NCBI RefSeq assembly: GCF_031458325.1 | Contig: NZ_JAVDYG010000001.1 | Location: 868,001-932,000, forward strand | Origin: Nocardioides marmoribigeumensis | GTDB lineage: Bacteria > Actinomycetota > Actinomycetes > Propionibacteriales > Nocardioidaceae | DNA: 64,000 bases | Direction: 5' to 3' | Shown here: positions 1-9,808 of the stretch, in pieces | How the letters are laid out: the number at the start of each line of letters is the position of its first letter | Numbering within the stretch: position 1 is the first letter of the stretch | Notes under the pieces: model-generated | Seen by the model: only the letters and a program-made list of their open reading frames with translations | Told to the model about the DNA's origin: nothing | Database searches by the model: none | Made by a program: the position numbers and the translations under genes

Positions 1-403
1 CGCCGAGCTTGTTGGCGATGCCCGGCAGGGCGTTGCCCTCGTGGACGACCAGGGGCAGGCGGCGCTTGCGGGCGGCGAGGTAGGCCGGGACCGAGACGTA
101 GCCGCCGAAGCCCACGACCACGTCGGGGCGGACCCGGTCGACCACCTCCAACGCGGCCTCGCGCGCCGCGCGGAGCCGGCCGGGCACGCGCAGCAGGTCG
201 GCCGAGGGGCGGCGCGGGAGCGGGACCGGCGGGACCAGCTCGAGGGGGTAGCCGGCCTCGGGCACGACCCGCACCTCGAGCCCGCGGGGGGTGCCGAGCG
301 CGGTCACCTCGCAGTCGGGGTCGAAGCGACGCAGCGCGTCGGCGGTGGCCAGCAGCGGCGAGGTGTGTCCCGCCGTGCCGCCCCCGGCCATGAGCACCTT
401 CAC
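1..403 (-). CDS. murG: MurG, N-terminal part (runs off window start)
   Basis: UDP-N-acetylglucosamine:lipid I GlcNAc transferase, the last cytoplasmic step of lipid II synthesis on the inner membrane face. Only the first 134 codons are in the window. The glycine-rich N-terminal loop [10 protein letters not shown], which binds lipid I and pyrophosphate in MurG, starts at residue 7, and [10 protein letters not shown] follows near residue 105. I chose GTG at 403: it overlaps the ftsW stop as GTGA, the usual coupled junction, and places the glycine-rich loop at the normal distance from the start. It is the last dcw gene seen here; the C-terminal UDP-GlcNAc-binding domain lies outside. Confidence 0.95.
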   Translation of the reverse strand, partial: MKVLMAGGGTAGHTSPLLATADALRRFDPDCEVTALGTPRGLEVRVVPEAGYPLELVPPVPLPRRPSADLLRVPGRLRAAREAALEVVDRVRPDVVVGFGGYVSVPAYLAARKRRLPLVVHEGNALPGIANKLG

Positions 404-1725
404 CGGCGCGCACCCCGGGGACGTGCGACCCGCGGCCGCGAGGCCTGGCGGGCGAGGCGTCCGCGGAACCCGCCGGCGACGACCGCGTCGCCGCGCCGGC
501 GCCGGGCCAGGCGGGCCTCCTCGGCGCCGGGCTCGTGACGGGCGAACGAGACCAGCAACCCGAGCGCGACCAGCGACGGGAGGAGCGCCGAGCCGCCGTA
601 GGAGACCAGCGGCAGGGGCAGGCCGATGACCGGCAGCAGGGCGAGCACCATGCCGATGTTGATCATCATCTGGCCGGTGATCCACACCGTGATGCCGGCG
701 GCCATGTAGCGCGCGAACGGGTCGGCCGTGCGACGCGCGACCCGCAGGCCGGCGTAGGCCAGCGTGAGGAACAGGGCGAGGACCAGGAGGGTGCCGACGA
801 GCCCGAGCTCCTCGCCGAGCACCGCGAAGATGAAGTCGGTGTGGGCGGCGGGCAGCGTGCCCCACTTCTGCTGGCTGGCGCCGATGCCCTTGCCGAACAG
901 CCCGCCGGACGACAACGCGAAGATGCCGTGGGCGGCCTGCCAGCCCGAGCCGTCGAAGGACTGGAAGGGGTCGGAGAAGGTGAGCAGCCGGCTCATCCGC
1001 TCCTTGGAGGTGGCGGCCAGCGTGAGCGCCAGGACGCCGGCGACCAGCAGCGAGCCGACGAACATCTTGCCCGGGGCGCCGACCACCCACAGCAGGCCGA
1101 GCACGATCGCCATCAGCACCAGGGCGGTGCCGAGGTCGTGGCCCAGCACGACCAGCCCGACGACCAGTCCCATCACCGGCACGACCGGGACCAGCGTGTG
1201 CTTCCAGTTGTCGAGCAGGCGCTCCTTGGTGGCGAAGATGTGCGCGCACCACAGGATCGCGGCGAGCTTGGCCAGCTCGGCGGGCTGGATCTGGACCGGG
1301 CCGAGGGCCAGCCAGTTCTTGTTGCCCTGGACGGTCACGCCCATCGCGGTCTGGGTGAGGGCGAGCAGCACCAGCGAGACGGCGAGCGCCGGCCAGGCGA
1401 AGCGCCGCAGCACGCGGTGCGGGATGCGCACCGCGACGAGCACGAACGGCACCGCCAGGAAGACCCAGGTCAGCTGCTTGAGGAACACGGCGTAGCTGTT
1501 GCCGTCGAAGACCCGGTAGGACCACACGCTCGAGGAGCTGAGCACCATGATCAGGCCGATGGTGAGCAGCAGGCCGACCGAGCCCAGCAGGAGGTAGTAG
1601 GAGGTCAGCGGGCGGTCGAAGGACTCCCGCAGCGCGGCCACCCGGGCGGCGAGGACCTCACGCAGCGGCGCGGCCTCGGCGGGTCCGCGCCCTGCTCGGG
1701 GGGGTCGTTCCGCGGTGGTCGTCAC
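400..1725 (-). CDS. ftsW: FtsW, SEDS-family septal peptidoglycan polymerase
   Basis: SEDS glycosyltransferase that polymerises lipid II at the division septum with its partner penicillin-binding protein FtsI (7268-9175). The 441 residues contain about ten hydrophobic segments after a soluble N-terminus of roughly 45 residues. SEDS signatures include [10 protein letters not shown] near residue 195 and a [16 protein letters not shown] motif near residue 370. The C-terminal tail is Arg-rich and cytoplasmic. It starts with GTG, 24 bp after murD, and its stop overlaps the murG start. It could be the elongation paralogue RodA, but the position between murD and murG is diagnostic of FtsW. Confidence 0.96.
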   Translation of the reverse strand: MTTTAERPPRAGRGPAEAAPLREVLAARVAALRESFDRPLTSYYLLLGSVGLLLTIGLIMVLSSSSVWSYRVFDGNSYAVFLKQLTWVFLAVPFVLVAVRIPHRVLRRFAWPALAVSLVLLALTQTAMGVTVQGNKNWLALGPVQIQPAELAKLAAILWCAHIFATKERLLDNWKHTLVPVVPVMGLVVGLVVLGHDLGTALVLMAIVLGLLWVVGAPGKMFVGSLLVAGVLALTLAATSKERMSRLLTFSDPFQSFDGSGWQAAHGIFALSSGGLFGKGIGASQQKWGTLPAAHTDFIFAVLGEELGLVGTLLVLALFLTLAYAGLRVARRTADPFARYMAAGITVWITGQMMINIGMVLALLPVIGLPLPLVSYGGSALLPSLVALGLLVSFARHEPGAEEARLARRRRGDAVVAGGFRGRLARQASRPRVARPRGARR

Positions 1726-1749
1726 GTGGGCCTTCCCCGCCCCCGCGGG

Positions 1750-3213
1750 TCAGCCTCCGGCCAGACGGAGCACCGACTCGGCGAAGGCATCTCCGCGAGC
1801 GCCGTAGTTCGCGAACATGTCCATGGATGCGCAGCCCGGGGCGAGGAGCACGGTGTCGCCCGGTTGGGCCAGGGACGCCGCCGCCCGGACCACGAGGTCC
1901 ATCGCCCCAGTGTCCTGCGCGGGCACGTCGATCACCGGGACATCGGGGGCGTGTCGCTCGAGCGCGGCGGCGATCACCGCACGGTCGCGGCCCAGGAGCA
2001 CCACGCCCCGCAGACGGCCGCGCACCTGCTCGACCAGCGTGTCGAAGGACGCGCCCTTGGCGAGCCCGCCGGCGACCCAGACGACGTGCTCGTAGGCCTG
2101 CAGCGAGGAGGCGGCCGCGTGCGGGTTGGTGGCCTTGGAGTCGTCGACCCAGTCGACCTCCCCGACCGTGGCGACGTGGGCGATCCGGTGCCCGTCGGGG
2201 CGGAAGGAGCGCAGGCCGTCGCGCACCGCGACGGGGGGTACGCCGTGGGCGCGCGCGAGCGCGGCGGCCGCGAGGGCGTTGGCCACGAAGTGGGGGGCCG
2301 GCGAGGCGAGGTCGGCGAGCGTGCCGAGCTCGGCGGCGTTGTGGTGGCGCTGCTCGATGAAGGCCCGGTCGGCGAGTACGTCGTCGACGACCCCGAGCAT
2401 GCCGACCGCCGGCACGCCGAGGGTGAAGCCGATCGCGCGGGCGCCCTCGACCACCTCGGCCTCCCGGACCAGGTCCTCGGTCACGGGGTCGGCCACGTTG
2501 TAGACGCAGGCCCGGGAGACGTGGTGGTAGATCCGCCCCTTGTCGGCGGCGTAGTCGGCCACGGCGGTGGGGCCGTCGTACCAGTCGAGGTGGTCCTCGG
2601 CCACGTTGAGCACGACCGCGGACTCGCAGGCCAGGGAGTGCGTGTAGTGCAGCTGGAACGACGAGAGCTCGACGGCCAGGACGTCGTACTCCTCGGGGTC
2701 CATGACCGCCTCGACCAGCGGCAGCCCGACGTTGCCGGCCGCGACGGACCGCAGTCCCCCGGCCCGCAGCATCGCGTCGAGCATCTGCACGGTCGTGGTC
2801 TTGCCGTTGGTGCCGGTGACGCCGAGCCATGGCACCTGCTCGGCCTCGGGGATGCCCTGGTGGGACAGGCGCCACGCCAGCTCGACCTCGCCCCACACGG
2901 TCACCCCTTGCGAGGCGGCCTGGGCGAGCAGGGGGGCGTCGGGACGCCAGCCGGGCGAGGTGACGACCAGGTCGACGTCGTCGGGCAGGGTCGCGGTGCT
3001 CCCCGGGCCGAGGCGCACCGTGGCCCCCAGGATCTCGAGCAGCTGACCCTTGTCGCCGCGGTCCCCGGCCTCGGAGTCGTCCAGGACGGTGACGCTCGCG
3101 CCGAGGTGGGTCAGGTTGTCGGCGGCGGCGAAACCGGAGACCCCCATGCCGGCGACGACCGCCCGGACGCCCTCCCAGGAGTCGCGCTTGCCGAGGGTGG
3201 AGAGGTCACGCAC
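1750..3213 (-). CDS. murD: MurD, UDP-MurNAc-L-alanine:D-glutamate ligase
   Basis: Cytoplasmic ATP-dependent ligase adding D-Glu to UDP-MurNAc-L-Ala. The protein has 487 residues. The N-terminal Rossmann part contains VVAGMGVSGFAAADNL near residue 20. The Mur-ligase P-loop GVTGTNGKTTT lies around residue 135, LNVAEDHLDWY near 205 and DDSKATNPHAA near 355, with a C-terminal ligase domain ending in APGCASMDMF. It overlaps mraY by 8 bp and is followed by ftsW after 24 bp, so it is translated within the dcw transcript. Length and motifs are normal for the family. Confidence 0.97.
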   Translation of the reverse strand: MRDLSTLGKRDSWEGVRAVVAGMGVSGFAAADNLTHLGASVTVLDDSEAGDRGDKGQLLEILGATVRLGPGSTATLPDDVDLVVTSPGWRPDAPLLAQAASQGVTVWGEVELAWRLSHQGIPEAEQVPWLGVTGTNGKTTTVQMLDAMLRAGGLRSVAAGNVGLPLVEAVMDPEEYDVLAVELSSFQLHYTHSLACESAVVLNVAEDHLDWYDGPTAVADYAADKGRIYHHVSRACVYNVADPVTEDLVREAEVVEGARAIGFTLGVPAVGMLGVVDDVLADRAFIEQRHHNAAELGTLADLASPAPHFVANALAAAALARAHGVPPVAVRDGLRSFRPDGHRIAHVATVGEVDWVDDSKATNPHAAASSLQAYEHVVWVAGGLAKGASFDTLVEQVRGRLRGVVLLGRDRAVIAAALERHAPDVPVIDVPAQDTGAMDLVVRAAASLAQPGDTVLLAPGCASMDMFANYGARGDAFAESVLRLAGG

Positions 3214-4270
3214 CGGCGACCCACTCGGCGTAGAAGATCCCCATGCCCGCGGCCACGCAGGTGCCGCAGATGATCCAGAACCGGATCACCACGGTGATCT
3301 CGTCCCAGCCCTTCAGCTCGAAGTGGTGGTGCAGCGGCGCCATGCGGAACATCCGCTTGCCGCCGGTGAGCTTGAAGTAGCCGACCTGCAGCATCACCGA
3401 CAGGGTCTGGGTGACGAACAGCCCGCCGAGCACGACCAGCAGCAGCTCGGTGCGGGTGAGGATCGCGAAGCCGGCCAGGGCCCCACCGAGCGCCAGCGAG
3501 CCGGTGTCGCCCATGAAGATCTTGGCCGGGGAGGCGTTCCACCACAGGAAGCCGAAGCAGGCGCCGGTGATCGCCGAGGCCAGCACGGCCAGGTCGAGCG
3601 GGTCGCGGACCTCGTAGCAGGCGTTGCCCGGGTTGATCTTGCACGACTGGTTCTGCTGCCAGATGTTCATGATCGTGTAGGCGCCGAACACCATCGTCGA
3701 GCAGCCCGTGGCCAGTCCGTCGAGGCCGTCGGTGAGGTTCACCGCGTTGGAGGTGCCGGCGATCATCACCAGGATCAGCACGACCACCACCACCGCGGGC
3801 AGCGTGAACCGCTCCCAGTCGCGGGTGAAGGAGATGAACCGCGAGGCGGGCGTCTGGCCGCGGTCGTCGGGGAAGTTGAGCGCGAGGATGCTGAACACGA
3901 TCGCGACCAGGAACTGGCCGGCCATCTTGGCCTTGCTGCGCAGCCCGAGCGAGCGCTGCTTGGCGATCTTGATGTAGTCGTCGAGGAAGCCGACCAGCCC
4001 CAGCCCGCCGAAGAGCAGGACCAGCAGCAGCGCGGAGACCGACGGCGTGCGGCCGGTGGCGAAGGTCGCCAGGAAGTACGCCGACACCGACGACAGGATG
4101 ATCACCGTGCCACCCATCGTCGGGGTGCCGCGCTTGGTGTGGTGGGTCGTGGGGCCGTCGTCGCGGATCAGCTGGCCGTACTCCCGGGCGACCAGCAGGC
4201 GGATCGCCCACACGGTGCCGAGCAGCGTGAAGACCAGGGACAGCCCGCCCGACAGCAGGATCGCTCTCAC
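3206..4270 (-). CDS. mraY: MraY, phospho-MurNAc-pentapeptide translocase
   Basis: Integral membrane enzyme transferring phospho-MurNAc-pentapeptide from UDP to undecaprenyl phosphate to make lipid I. It has 354 residues and about ten membrane segments. Family motifs are present: HTKRGTPTMGG near residue 45, NLTDGLDGLATG (Mg-binding aspartates) near 190 and MAPLHHHFELKGW near 310. I chose the GTG at 4270, which gives a normal length; the frame stays open far upstream but would run through murF. Unlike the other junctions in this operon, it is separated from murF by 70 bp holding short repeats (see 4264-4346). Confidence 0.96.
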   Translation of the reverse strand: MRAILLSGGLSLVFTLLGTVWAIRLLVAREYGQLIRDDGPTTHHTKRGTPTMGGTVIILSSVSAYFLATFATGRTPSVSALLLVLLFGGLGLVGFLDDYIKIAKQRSLGLRSKAKMAGQFLVAIVFSILALNFPDDRGQTPASRFISFTRDWERFTLPAVVVVVLILVMIAGTSNAVNLTDGLDGLATGCSTMVFGAYTIMNIWQQNQSCKINPGNACYEVRDPLDLAVLASAITGACFGFLWWNASPAKIFMGDTGSLALGGALAGFAILTRTELLLVVLGGLFVTQTLSVMLQVGYFKLTGGKRMFRMAPLHHHFELKGWDEITVVIRFWIICGTCVAAGMGIFYAEWVAGA

Positions 4271-4346
4271 GCCTCCACCGCCTTCGCTCCGCTCGGCGGC
4301 GGAGCCAGGCGTGAGCTCTTGGTTCGCTCGCTGCGCTCTCTCACGC
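4264..4346. repeat. 9-bp direct repeat flanking a 65-bp spacer between murF and mraY
   Basis: CTCTCACGC occurs at 4264-4272, overlapping the mraY start, and again at 4338-4346, overlapping the murF stop. The 65 bp between contain a GC-rich hairpin (GGCTCCGCC facing GGCGGAGC-type sequence, about 4285-4305) and a CGCTCGCTGCG motif. Neighbouring dcw junctions overlap by 4 or 8 bp, so this spacer looks inserted. The pattern is compatible with a small element plus target duplication, but recombination or chance remain possible. Confidence 0.5.
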
Positions 4347-5732
4347 GTCGACCTCCAGCAGCGCCGAGGCGACCTCGTCGAGCCGGGCGCCGCGGGAGGC
4401 CTTGACCAGCACCACGTCACCCGCCCCCGTGTGCTCCTGCAGCCACGCGACCGCGGCGGCGTTGTCCTGCACCTGCACCGGCTCCTCCTCGGAGGTCTCG
4501 CTGGCCCCCTCGACGATCGCCGCCGCCGCCGGGCCGACCCCCACGACCCTGGCGACACCGAGCTCGCCGGCCAGTCTGCCGACCGCGCGGTGCTCCTCGG
4601 CGCTGGACTCGCCCAGCTCGAGCATCTCGCCGAGCACGGCGACCGACCGGCCACCGCGTCCGCGCGCCAGGGCGACCAGCGCCCGCAGCGCGGCGGCCAT
4701 CGAGTCGGGGTTGGCGTTGTAGGCGTCGTTGAGCACGCACGACCCGTCGGGCCGCTCGTGCAGCTCCATCCGCCAGCGCGAGAGCGCGGTGACCTCCCCC
4801 AGCTGCTCGGCGACCACGTCGAGGTCCATCCCGAGCCCGAGGGCGACGGCCGCCGCCGCGGTGGCGTTGTCGGCCATGTGCTCGCCCAGCAGGCGCAGGC
4901 GCACCCGGGCCGAGCGGCCGTCGTACGCGAGGGTGAAGGTGGGCCGCCCGTCGGGACCGACCTCGAGCTCCGAGAGGCGTACGGCGGCGCCCGCGCCGCG
5001 CCCGAAGCCCAGCACGCGGGCCGAGGTCCGGGCCGCCATCGCGGAGACCAGCGGGTCGTCGGCGTTGAGCACGGCGAGCCCCGCCTCGGGAAGGGCCTCG
5101 ACGAGCTCGCCCTTGGCGGTGGCGATGTCCTGCTGGGTGCCGAACTCGCCGAGGTGGGCCTTGCCGACGTTGAGCACGAGCGAGACCGAGGGGCGGGCGA
5201 TCCGGCACAGCTCGGCGATGTGGCCGATGCCGCGCGCGCCCATCTCGAGCACGAGGAACCGGGTGCCGGCATCGGCGCGCAGCACGGTCAGCGGGAGGCC
5301 GAGCTCGTTGTTGAAGGAGCCGGCGGTGGCGATCGTGGCGCCCGCCGCGGGCAGGACCCCGGCGAGGAGGTCCTTGGTCGAGGTCTTGCCCTGCGAACCG
5401 GTGAGCCCGACGACCCGCAGCCCGGGCAGACGGTCGAGGACGTGGTGGGCCAGGCGCTGGAGCGCGTCGCGGACGTCGGCGACGACGACGGCAGGCACGC
5501 CCACCGGTCGCGACCCGAGCACCGCGGCGGCGCCGGAGGACACCGCCCCCTCGGCGAACCGGTGCCCGTCGGCCTTCTCCCCGGCGAACGCCGCGAACAG
5601 CCCACCCGGGACGACCTCGCGGGAGTCGAGGAAGGCGGGGCCGGTCACCACGACCGACGCGGCGCCGGGGACGTCGTCGGCGACGGTGCCCCCGACCACC
5701 TCGGCGACCTCGGCCAGGCTCATCGGGATCAC
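4341..5732 (-). CDS. murF: MurF, UDP-MurNAc-tripeptide:D-Ala-D-Ala ligase
   Basis: ATP-dependent ligase that adds D-Ala-D-Ala to finish the UDP-MurNAc-pentapeptide. The 463 residues have the MurF order: N-terminal UDP-binding domain (AGGLFAAFAGEKADGH), P-loop GLTGSQGKTSTK around residue 110, central ATPase with LNVGKAHLGEFG and a C-terminal domain with LNDAYNANPDSM near 335. The start is GTG, overlapping the murE stop as GTGA. It is followed after 70 bp by mraY. No unusual feature inside the coding region. Confidence 0.97.
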   Translation of the reverse strand: MIPMSLAEVAEVVGGTVADDVPGAASVVVTGPAFLDSREVVPGGLFAAFAGEKADGHRFAEGAVSSGAAAVLGSRPVGVPAVVVADVRDALQRLAHHVLDRLPGLRVVGLTGSQGKTSTKDLLAGVLPAAGATIATAGSFNNELGLPLTVLRADAGTRFLVLEMGARGIGHIAELCRIARPSVSLVLNVGKAHLGEFGTQQDIATAKGELVEALPEAGLAVLNADDPLVSAMAARTSARVLGFGRGAGAAVRLSELEVGPDGRPTFTLAYDGRSARVRLRLLGEHMADNATAAAAVALGLGMDLDVVAEQLGEVTALSRWRMELHERPDGSCVLNDAYNANPDSMAAALRALVALARGRGGRSVAVLGEMLELGESSAEEHRAVGRLAGELGVARVVGVGPAAAAIVEGASETSEEEPVQVQDNAAAVAWLQEHTGAGDVVLVKASRGARLDEVASALLEVDA

Positions 5733-7258
5733 GCGACGACCTCCCGCAGCGCCGCCCGCAGCTCGTCGCGGTCGTCGAAGGGGTGCTTGCGGCCGTCGAC
5801 CTCCTGGCCGGTCTCGTGGCCCTTGCCGGCCACGACCAGGCAGTCGCCGGGCCGCGCCAAGGAGACCGCGAGCCGGATGGCCTCGCGCCGGTCGCCGACC
5901 TCGTGGACCTCGGCCTGCCCCTCACGTGCGCCGGCGAGCACCTCGGCACGGATCGCGGCCGGATCCTCCGAGCGCGGGTTGTCGTCGGTGACCACCACCA
6001 CGTCGGCGAGCCGCGCGGCGATCTGGCCCATCACCGGCCGCTTGCCGCGGTCGCGGTCGCCGCCGGCACCGATCACGATGACCAGCCGTCCGCTGCAGCC
6101 CCCGCGCAGGGAGGTCAGCACCGCCTCGACGGCGTCGGGCTTGTGGGCGTAGTCGACGACGGCGGTGAAGCCCTGCCCCTCGTCGACCGGCTCCATGCGG
6201 CCCGGGACCCCGGCCGCGCGGCCGAGCCCGTCGGCCACGGCCGCGAGGTCGAAGCCCAGCTCGGCGAGCCCGGCGATCGCGCAGACCGCGTTGGCCACGT
6301 TGAAGTCGCCCGGCAGCGGCACGTGCACGCGCACCGTCTGGTCGGGGCCGCCGGGGCCGCCGGGACCGCCGGGGCCGCGCAGGGTGAAGTCGGAGCCGGC
6401 GCCGCCGGCGACCACGTCGGTGGCGATCCAGTCCGCCTCGGACGCGCGGCCGAAGGAGCGCATCGGGATCGCGCCGCGCTCGAGCAGCCGCCGGCCGTAG
6501 GGGTCGTCGGCGTTGACCAGCCCGAGGCGTGCCCGCTCGGGGGTGAACAGCTGGGCCTTGGCCTCGAAGTACTCATCCATGTCGGCGTGGAAGTCGAGGT
6601 GGTCGCGCCCCAGGTTGGTGAAGGCGGCGACGTCGAAGACCACGCCGTCGACCCGGCCCATCACGATCGCGTGGCTGGAGACCTCCATCGCGCAGCCCTC
6701 GACGCCCTGCTCGCGCATGACCGCGAAGAGCGCGTGCAGGGCCGGCGCCTCGGGCGTGGTGAGCGCCGACGGCACGTCCTCCCCCGCGATGCGGGTGCCG
6801 ACCGTGCCGACGACGGCCGCGGTCGAGCCGGAAGCCGCGAGCGCGGCCTCGGCGAGCCGGGTGGTCGTGGTCTTGCCCTGCGTGCCGGTCACGCCGAGCA
6901 GCCGCAGGTCGGCCGCTGGGTCGCCCAGCAGGAACGCGGACAGGTCGCCGAGCACCGCGCGCGGGGAGGGGACGACGAGGACGGGCAGGCCCACGCGGTC
7001 CTGCTCCACCAGGCGCGCACCCTCCTCGTCGGTGAGCACCGCCACCGCCCCCGACCTGGCCGCCTGGCTGGCGAAGCGCGCCCCGTGGGTCGTGGCCCCC
7101 GCGGGCGCGACGTAGAGGTCGCCCGGCTGGACCGCGCGGCTGTCGACGGTGATGCCCGTCAGGTCCACCCGGCGCCCGGACTCCAGCGGGACCCCGAGCC
7201 GCTTCGCCACAGCGCCGAGCGCAGTGTGCGCCGGCTGCGCCGGCCTCGTCCGGACCAC
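5729..7258 (-). CDS. murE: MurE, UDP-MurNAc-dipeptide:diaminopimelate ligase
   Basis: ATP-dependent ligase adding the third stem-peptide residue. The protein has 509 residues. P-loop GVTGTQGKTTTTR lies near residue 120, TNLGRDHLDFH near 225 and the motif DNPR near residue 424. DNPR is the established marker of diaminopimelate-adding MurE rather than lysine-adding enzymes, and dapA and dapB elsewhere in this window fit that. It starts with GTG. A TAGCGT hexamer ends 6 nt before the GTG and overlaps the ftsI stop, so a supplementary leaderless promoter is possible, though the hexamer may simply reflect the stop codon. Confidence 0.96.
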   Translation of the reverse strand: MVRTRPAQPAHTALGAVAKRLGVPLESGRRVDLTGITVDSRAVQPGDLYVAPAGATTHGARFASQAARSGAVAVLTDEEGARLVEQDRVGLPVLVVPSPRAVLGDLSAFLLGDPAADLRLLGVTGTQGKTTTTRLAEAALAASGSTAAVVGTVGTRIAGEDVPSALTTPEAPALHALFAVMREQGVEGCAMEVSSHAIVMGRVDGVVFDVAAFTNLGRDHLDFHADMDEYFEAKAQLFTPERARLGLVNADDPYGRRLLERGAIPMRSFGRASEADWIATDVVAGGAGSDFTLRGPGGPGGPGGPDQTVRVHVPLPGDFNVANAVCAIAGLAELGFDLAAVADGLGRAAGVPGRMEPVDEGQGFTAVVDYAHKPDAVEAVLTSLRGGCSGRLVIVIGAGGDRDRGKRPVMGQIAARLADVVVVTDDNPRSEDPAAIRAEVLAGAREGQAEVHEVGDRREAIRLAVSLARPGDCLVVAGKGHETGQEVDGRKHPFDDRDELRAALREVVA

Positions 7259-7267
7259 GCTGGAACG

Positions 7268-9175
7268 CTAGCGCAGCCCGAGGCCGGCGGCGGCGCCGCC
7301 TGCGGGCCCGTCCTCGTCGCCGAAGCGCTCCTCGAGGGCGGCCCGCTCCTGGTCGCCCTGGGGGCCGGAGCCGGGCACCCACTCCACCGGGGTGCGCAGG
7401 GGCGCGGAGCCGCTCGGCGGCACGGCGTACTTCTGCAGGAGGTAGCCCATCACCTTGCGGAAGACCGGACCGCCGGTCGCGCCGCCGCCACCGCCGTTGC
7501 GCGGCTTGTGCACCACGACGTAGACGGTGAAGCGCGGGTCGTCGGCCGGGGCGAAGCCGGCGAAGGAGACGGTGAAGTCGCGCCCGTAGCAGCCGCACTT
7601 GGGGTCGATGCGCTGGGCCGTGCCCGTCTTGCCGGCCACGCGGTAGCCCGGGATCGCCGCCATGCCGGCGGTGCCCTCGACCGGGTCGGTGACCATCTCC
7701 ATCATCTGGGCGGTCTCGCGCGCGGCCCTCGGGCTGACCACGCGGCGCGTCTGCGCGACGGCGCTGCCGGTCACGCGGCCCTGCGTGTCGACCACGCGCC
7801 CACGCACCAGGCTCGGCTGGATGTACACCCCGCCGTGGGCCACGGTGTTGACCGCGGCGGCCATCTGGACCGCGGAGACCGCGACACCCTGGCCGAAGGC
7901 GATGTTGTCGCGCTCGACCTGGATCCAGTCGCCCCACGGCGACAGCAGGCCGGGACCGCCACCGAGGCCCTCGATGCCGACCCGCTCCCCCTCGCCGAAG
8001 CCGTGGAGGTAGCGGTAGAGCTGACGGGCCGGCATCTGCCGCGCGGCCAGCGCGGTGCCGATGTTGGAGGACTTGGCGATGACGCCGGTCATCGTCAGGC
8101 GCAGCGTGCCGTGGTCGAAGTAGTCGCCGATCACGCGGTCGGAGGACTTGAGCTTCTCCGGGACGGTGATGCGGGTCAGCGGGTTGACGTAGCCGGCGTC
8201 GACCAACGAGGCGGCGGTCAGCACCTTCTGCACCGAGCCCGGCTCGTAGACGTCGCGGAACGCCGCCGCCCCGAGGTGGTCGCTCTTGTCGAAGTAGTCC
8301 CCGTTGGCGTCGTACGACGGGTAGTCGGCGACCGCGACCAGCTCACCGGAGCGGGAGTCCATCACCACGACCGAGCCCGACGCGGCGCGGGCCGACTGGA
8401 CCGCCTGGCGCAGCACGCGCTGGGTGTAGAACTGCACGTCGCGGTCGATGGTGAGGTGCAGGTCCTTGCCGTCCTGCGGCTCGACGCGGCTGTTGTCGCC
8501 CAGCGGGATGCGGTTGCCACCGCCCACGTCGTAGACCGCGTGACCGTCCTTGCCGGCCAGCAGCGAGTTGTAGATCATCTCGAGCCCGCCGCCGGCGTCG
8601 CCGTTGCGGTTCATGAAGCCGAGCAGGTTGGCGCCGACGTCCTTGCCGGGGTAGCTGCGGACCGGGTCCCAGCGGGTGTCGATGCCCTTGTAGCCCAGGT
8701 CGTCGAGCTCCTTGACCGCCGCGCGCGCCTTCTCCGAGGGGATGCGGCGGGCGACGTAGCCGAAGTGGTTCTCCGTGCCGTCCGGGCGCTTGGCGTCGGT
8801 GAGCACGTCGACCGTCTGGATGTAGTCCAGCCCCAGCCGGTCGGAGAGCAGCTGGGCGATCTTGGGGGCGTCCTTCTCGGTCCTCGTCGGGTCGGCGACG
8901 ATCATCAGCCCGTCGAGGGACTCGGCCATCGGGACGCCGTTGCGGTCGAGGATCGCGCCGCGCGTGGCCGGCAGCTCCTCGGTCACCGCGCCGAGCGAGC
9001 GGGCCTTGGCGGCGTAGGCCGCGGCGTCGACCCCCTGCAGCTGCAGCAGCCGCGCGGCGAAGATCGAGACCACCATCGCGATGAGGATGAACCCCACCCG
9101 CAGCCGTCGCAGCGAGGTGAGCCGGACACCTTCCAGGCGCGAGGTCCGGGGTCGCCGCGTGGGTGGCTGGGGCAC
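7268..9175 (-). CDS. ftsI: FtsI (PBP3), septal class B penicillin-binding protein
   Basis: Transpeptidase that crosslinks septal peptidoglycan with FtsW. Its 635 residues hold a cationic N-terminus, one membrane anchor (about residues 25-47, ending in LLQLQG), a PBP dimer domain and a C-terminal transpeptidase domain. The catalytic SxxK is in EPGSVQKVL near residue 312, SSN in KSSNIG near 371 and KTG in GKTGTAQR near 513. No PASTA repeats are present; the tail is acidic and Gly/Ala-rich. The start is GTG at 9175. It is 42 bp downstream of the ftsL-like gene and 9 bp before murE. Confidence 0.96.
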   Translation of the reverse strand: MPQPPTRRPRTSRLEGVRLTSLRRLRVGFILIAMVVSIFAARLLQLQGVDAAAYAAKARSLGAVTEELPATRGAILDRNGVPMAESLDGLMIVADPTRTEKDAPKIAQLLSDRLGLDYIQTVDVLTDAKRPDGTENHFGYVARRIPSEKARAAVKELDDLGYKGIDTRWDPVRSYPGKDVGANLLGFMNRNGDAGGGLEMIYNSLLAGKDGHAVYDVGGGNRIPLGDNSRVEPQDGKDLHLTIDRDVQFYTQRVLRQAVQSARAASGSVVVMDSRSGELVAVADYPSYDANGDYFDKSDHLGAAAFRDVYEPGSVQKVLTAASLVDAGYVNPLTRITVPEKLKSSDRVIGDYFDHGTLRLTMTGVIAKSSNIGTALAARQMPARQLYRYLHGFGEGERVGIEGLGGGPGLLSPWGDWIQVERDNIAFGQGVAVSAVQMAAAVNTVAHGGVYIQPSLVRGRVVDTQGRVTGSAVAQTRRVVSPRAARETAQMMEMVTDPVEGTAGMAAIPGYRVAGKTGTAQRIDPKCGCYGRDFTVSFAGFAPADDPRFTVYVVVHKPRNGGGGGATGGPVFRKVMGYLLQKYAVPPSGSAPLRTPVEWVPGSGPQGDQERAALEERFGDEDGPAGGAAAGLGLR

Positions 9176-9217
9176 GGGTGGGTCTCCTGGAGCCGGGTCG
9201 AAGGGGTCAGGGGGAGG

Positions 9218-9808
9218 TCAGCGGTCTGCCCGCTCCCCCGAGCGTGCCTGGTGCCGGCCGGGAAGCAGCCCAGGCGCGCCGGTGCCCTCGCTCTCGGCCT
9301 GCGTCTGGCCGTCCTCGACCGGGGCGTAGACCACGTCGGGCTTGGGCTTGAAGGAGTCGGGCATCTGCTGCGGCAGCGGCCGGATCCGGAAACGGCTCTC
9401 CCCGGTGGCCGGCTGCGGCACGCCCAGGACGGTCCCGTCGGACAGCTTGAGGAAGGCCGGGGTCACCATCGGCACCATGCCCAGGCGGGCCGCCTCCTCG
9501 CTCACCCGCTGCGGGTCGCGCAGGTTGTCTAGCTCCATGCGCAGCTGCTGCTCCTTGGCGTTGAGCAGGGTCGCCTGCTGCTCGAGGCGAGTGGCCTTGA
9601 AGCTGGCCTGCTGCATCGAGGTGTTGAACATCAGCAGCAGCACCACCCCGCCGAGCAGCACGACCGCGACGAGGATGACGAACGGGGTGCGCGGGGCCAC
9701 CGGACGCTGCCGGGGCACGACGGTCAGCCGCGCCCGCTCCACCGCGCTCTCGGCCAGCCGGGCGAACCTGACCCGCTGTCGCGCCGCGTTCCCCGTGTGG
9801 ATGCTCAT
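9218..9808 (-). CDS. ftsL: FtsL-like bitopic division protein
   Basis: Small divisome scaffold expected to bridge FtsI/FtsW and the FtsB/FtsQ group. The 196 residues show a basic N-terminus, one strong membrane segment (about 43-63) and then a heptad-like Gln/Glu/Leu-rich stretch (about 65-110) typical of the FtsL coiled coil. The motif ARLGMV after the coil is common in actinobacterial FtsL. The C-terminal 70 residues are Pro/Gly-rich. Its ATG overlaps the rsmH stop as ATGA. FtsL sequences diverge strongly, so the call rests on topology and position between rsmH and ftsI. Confidence 0.85.
   Translation of the reverse strand: MSIHTGNAARQRVRFARLAESAVERARLTVVPRQRPVAPRTPFVILVAVVLLGGVVLLLMFNTSMQQASFKATRLEQQATLLNAKEQQLRMELDNLRDPQRVSEEAARLGMVPMVTPAFLKLSDGTVLGVPQPATGESRFRIRPLPQQMPDSFKPKPDVVYAPVEDGQTQAESEGTGAPGLLPGRHQARSGERADR

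Noticed and set aside
535-3273. 900-codon plus-strand frame opposite ftsW and murD
   Set aside because: Composition is His/Asp/Arg/Gly-biased with no domain; it mirrors dcw genes with clear motifs.
5783-9532. 1249-codon plus-strand frame opposite murE and ftsI
   Set aside because: GC-driven artefact opposite genes with full catalytic motifs.
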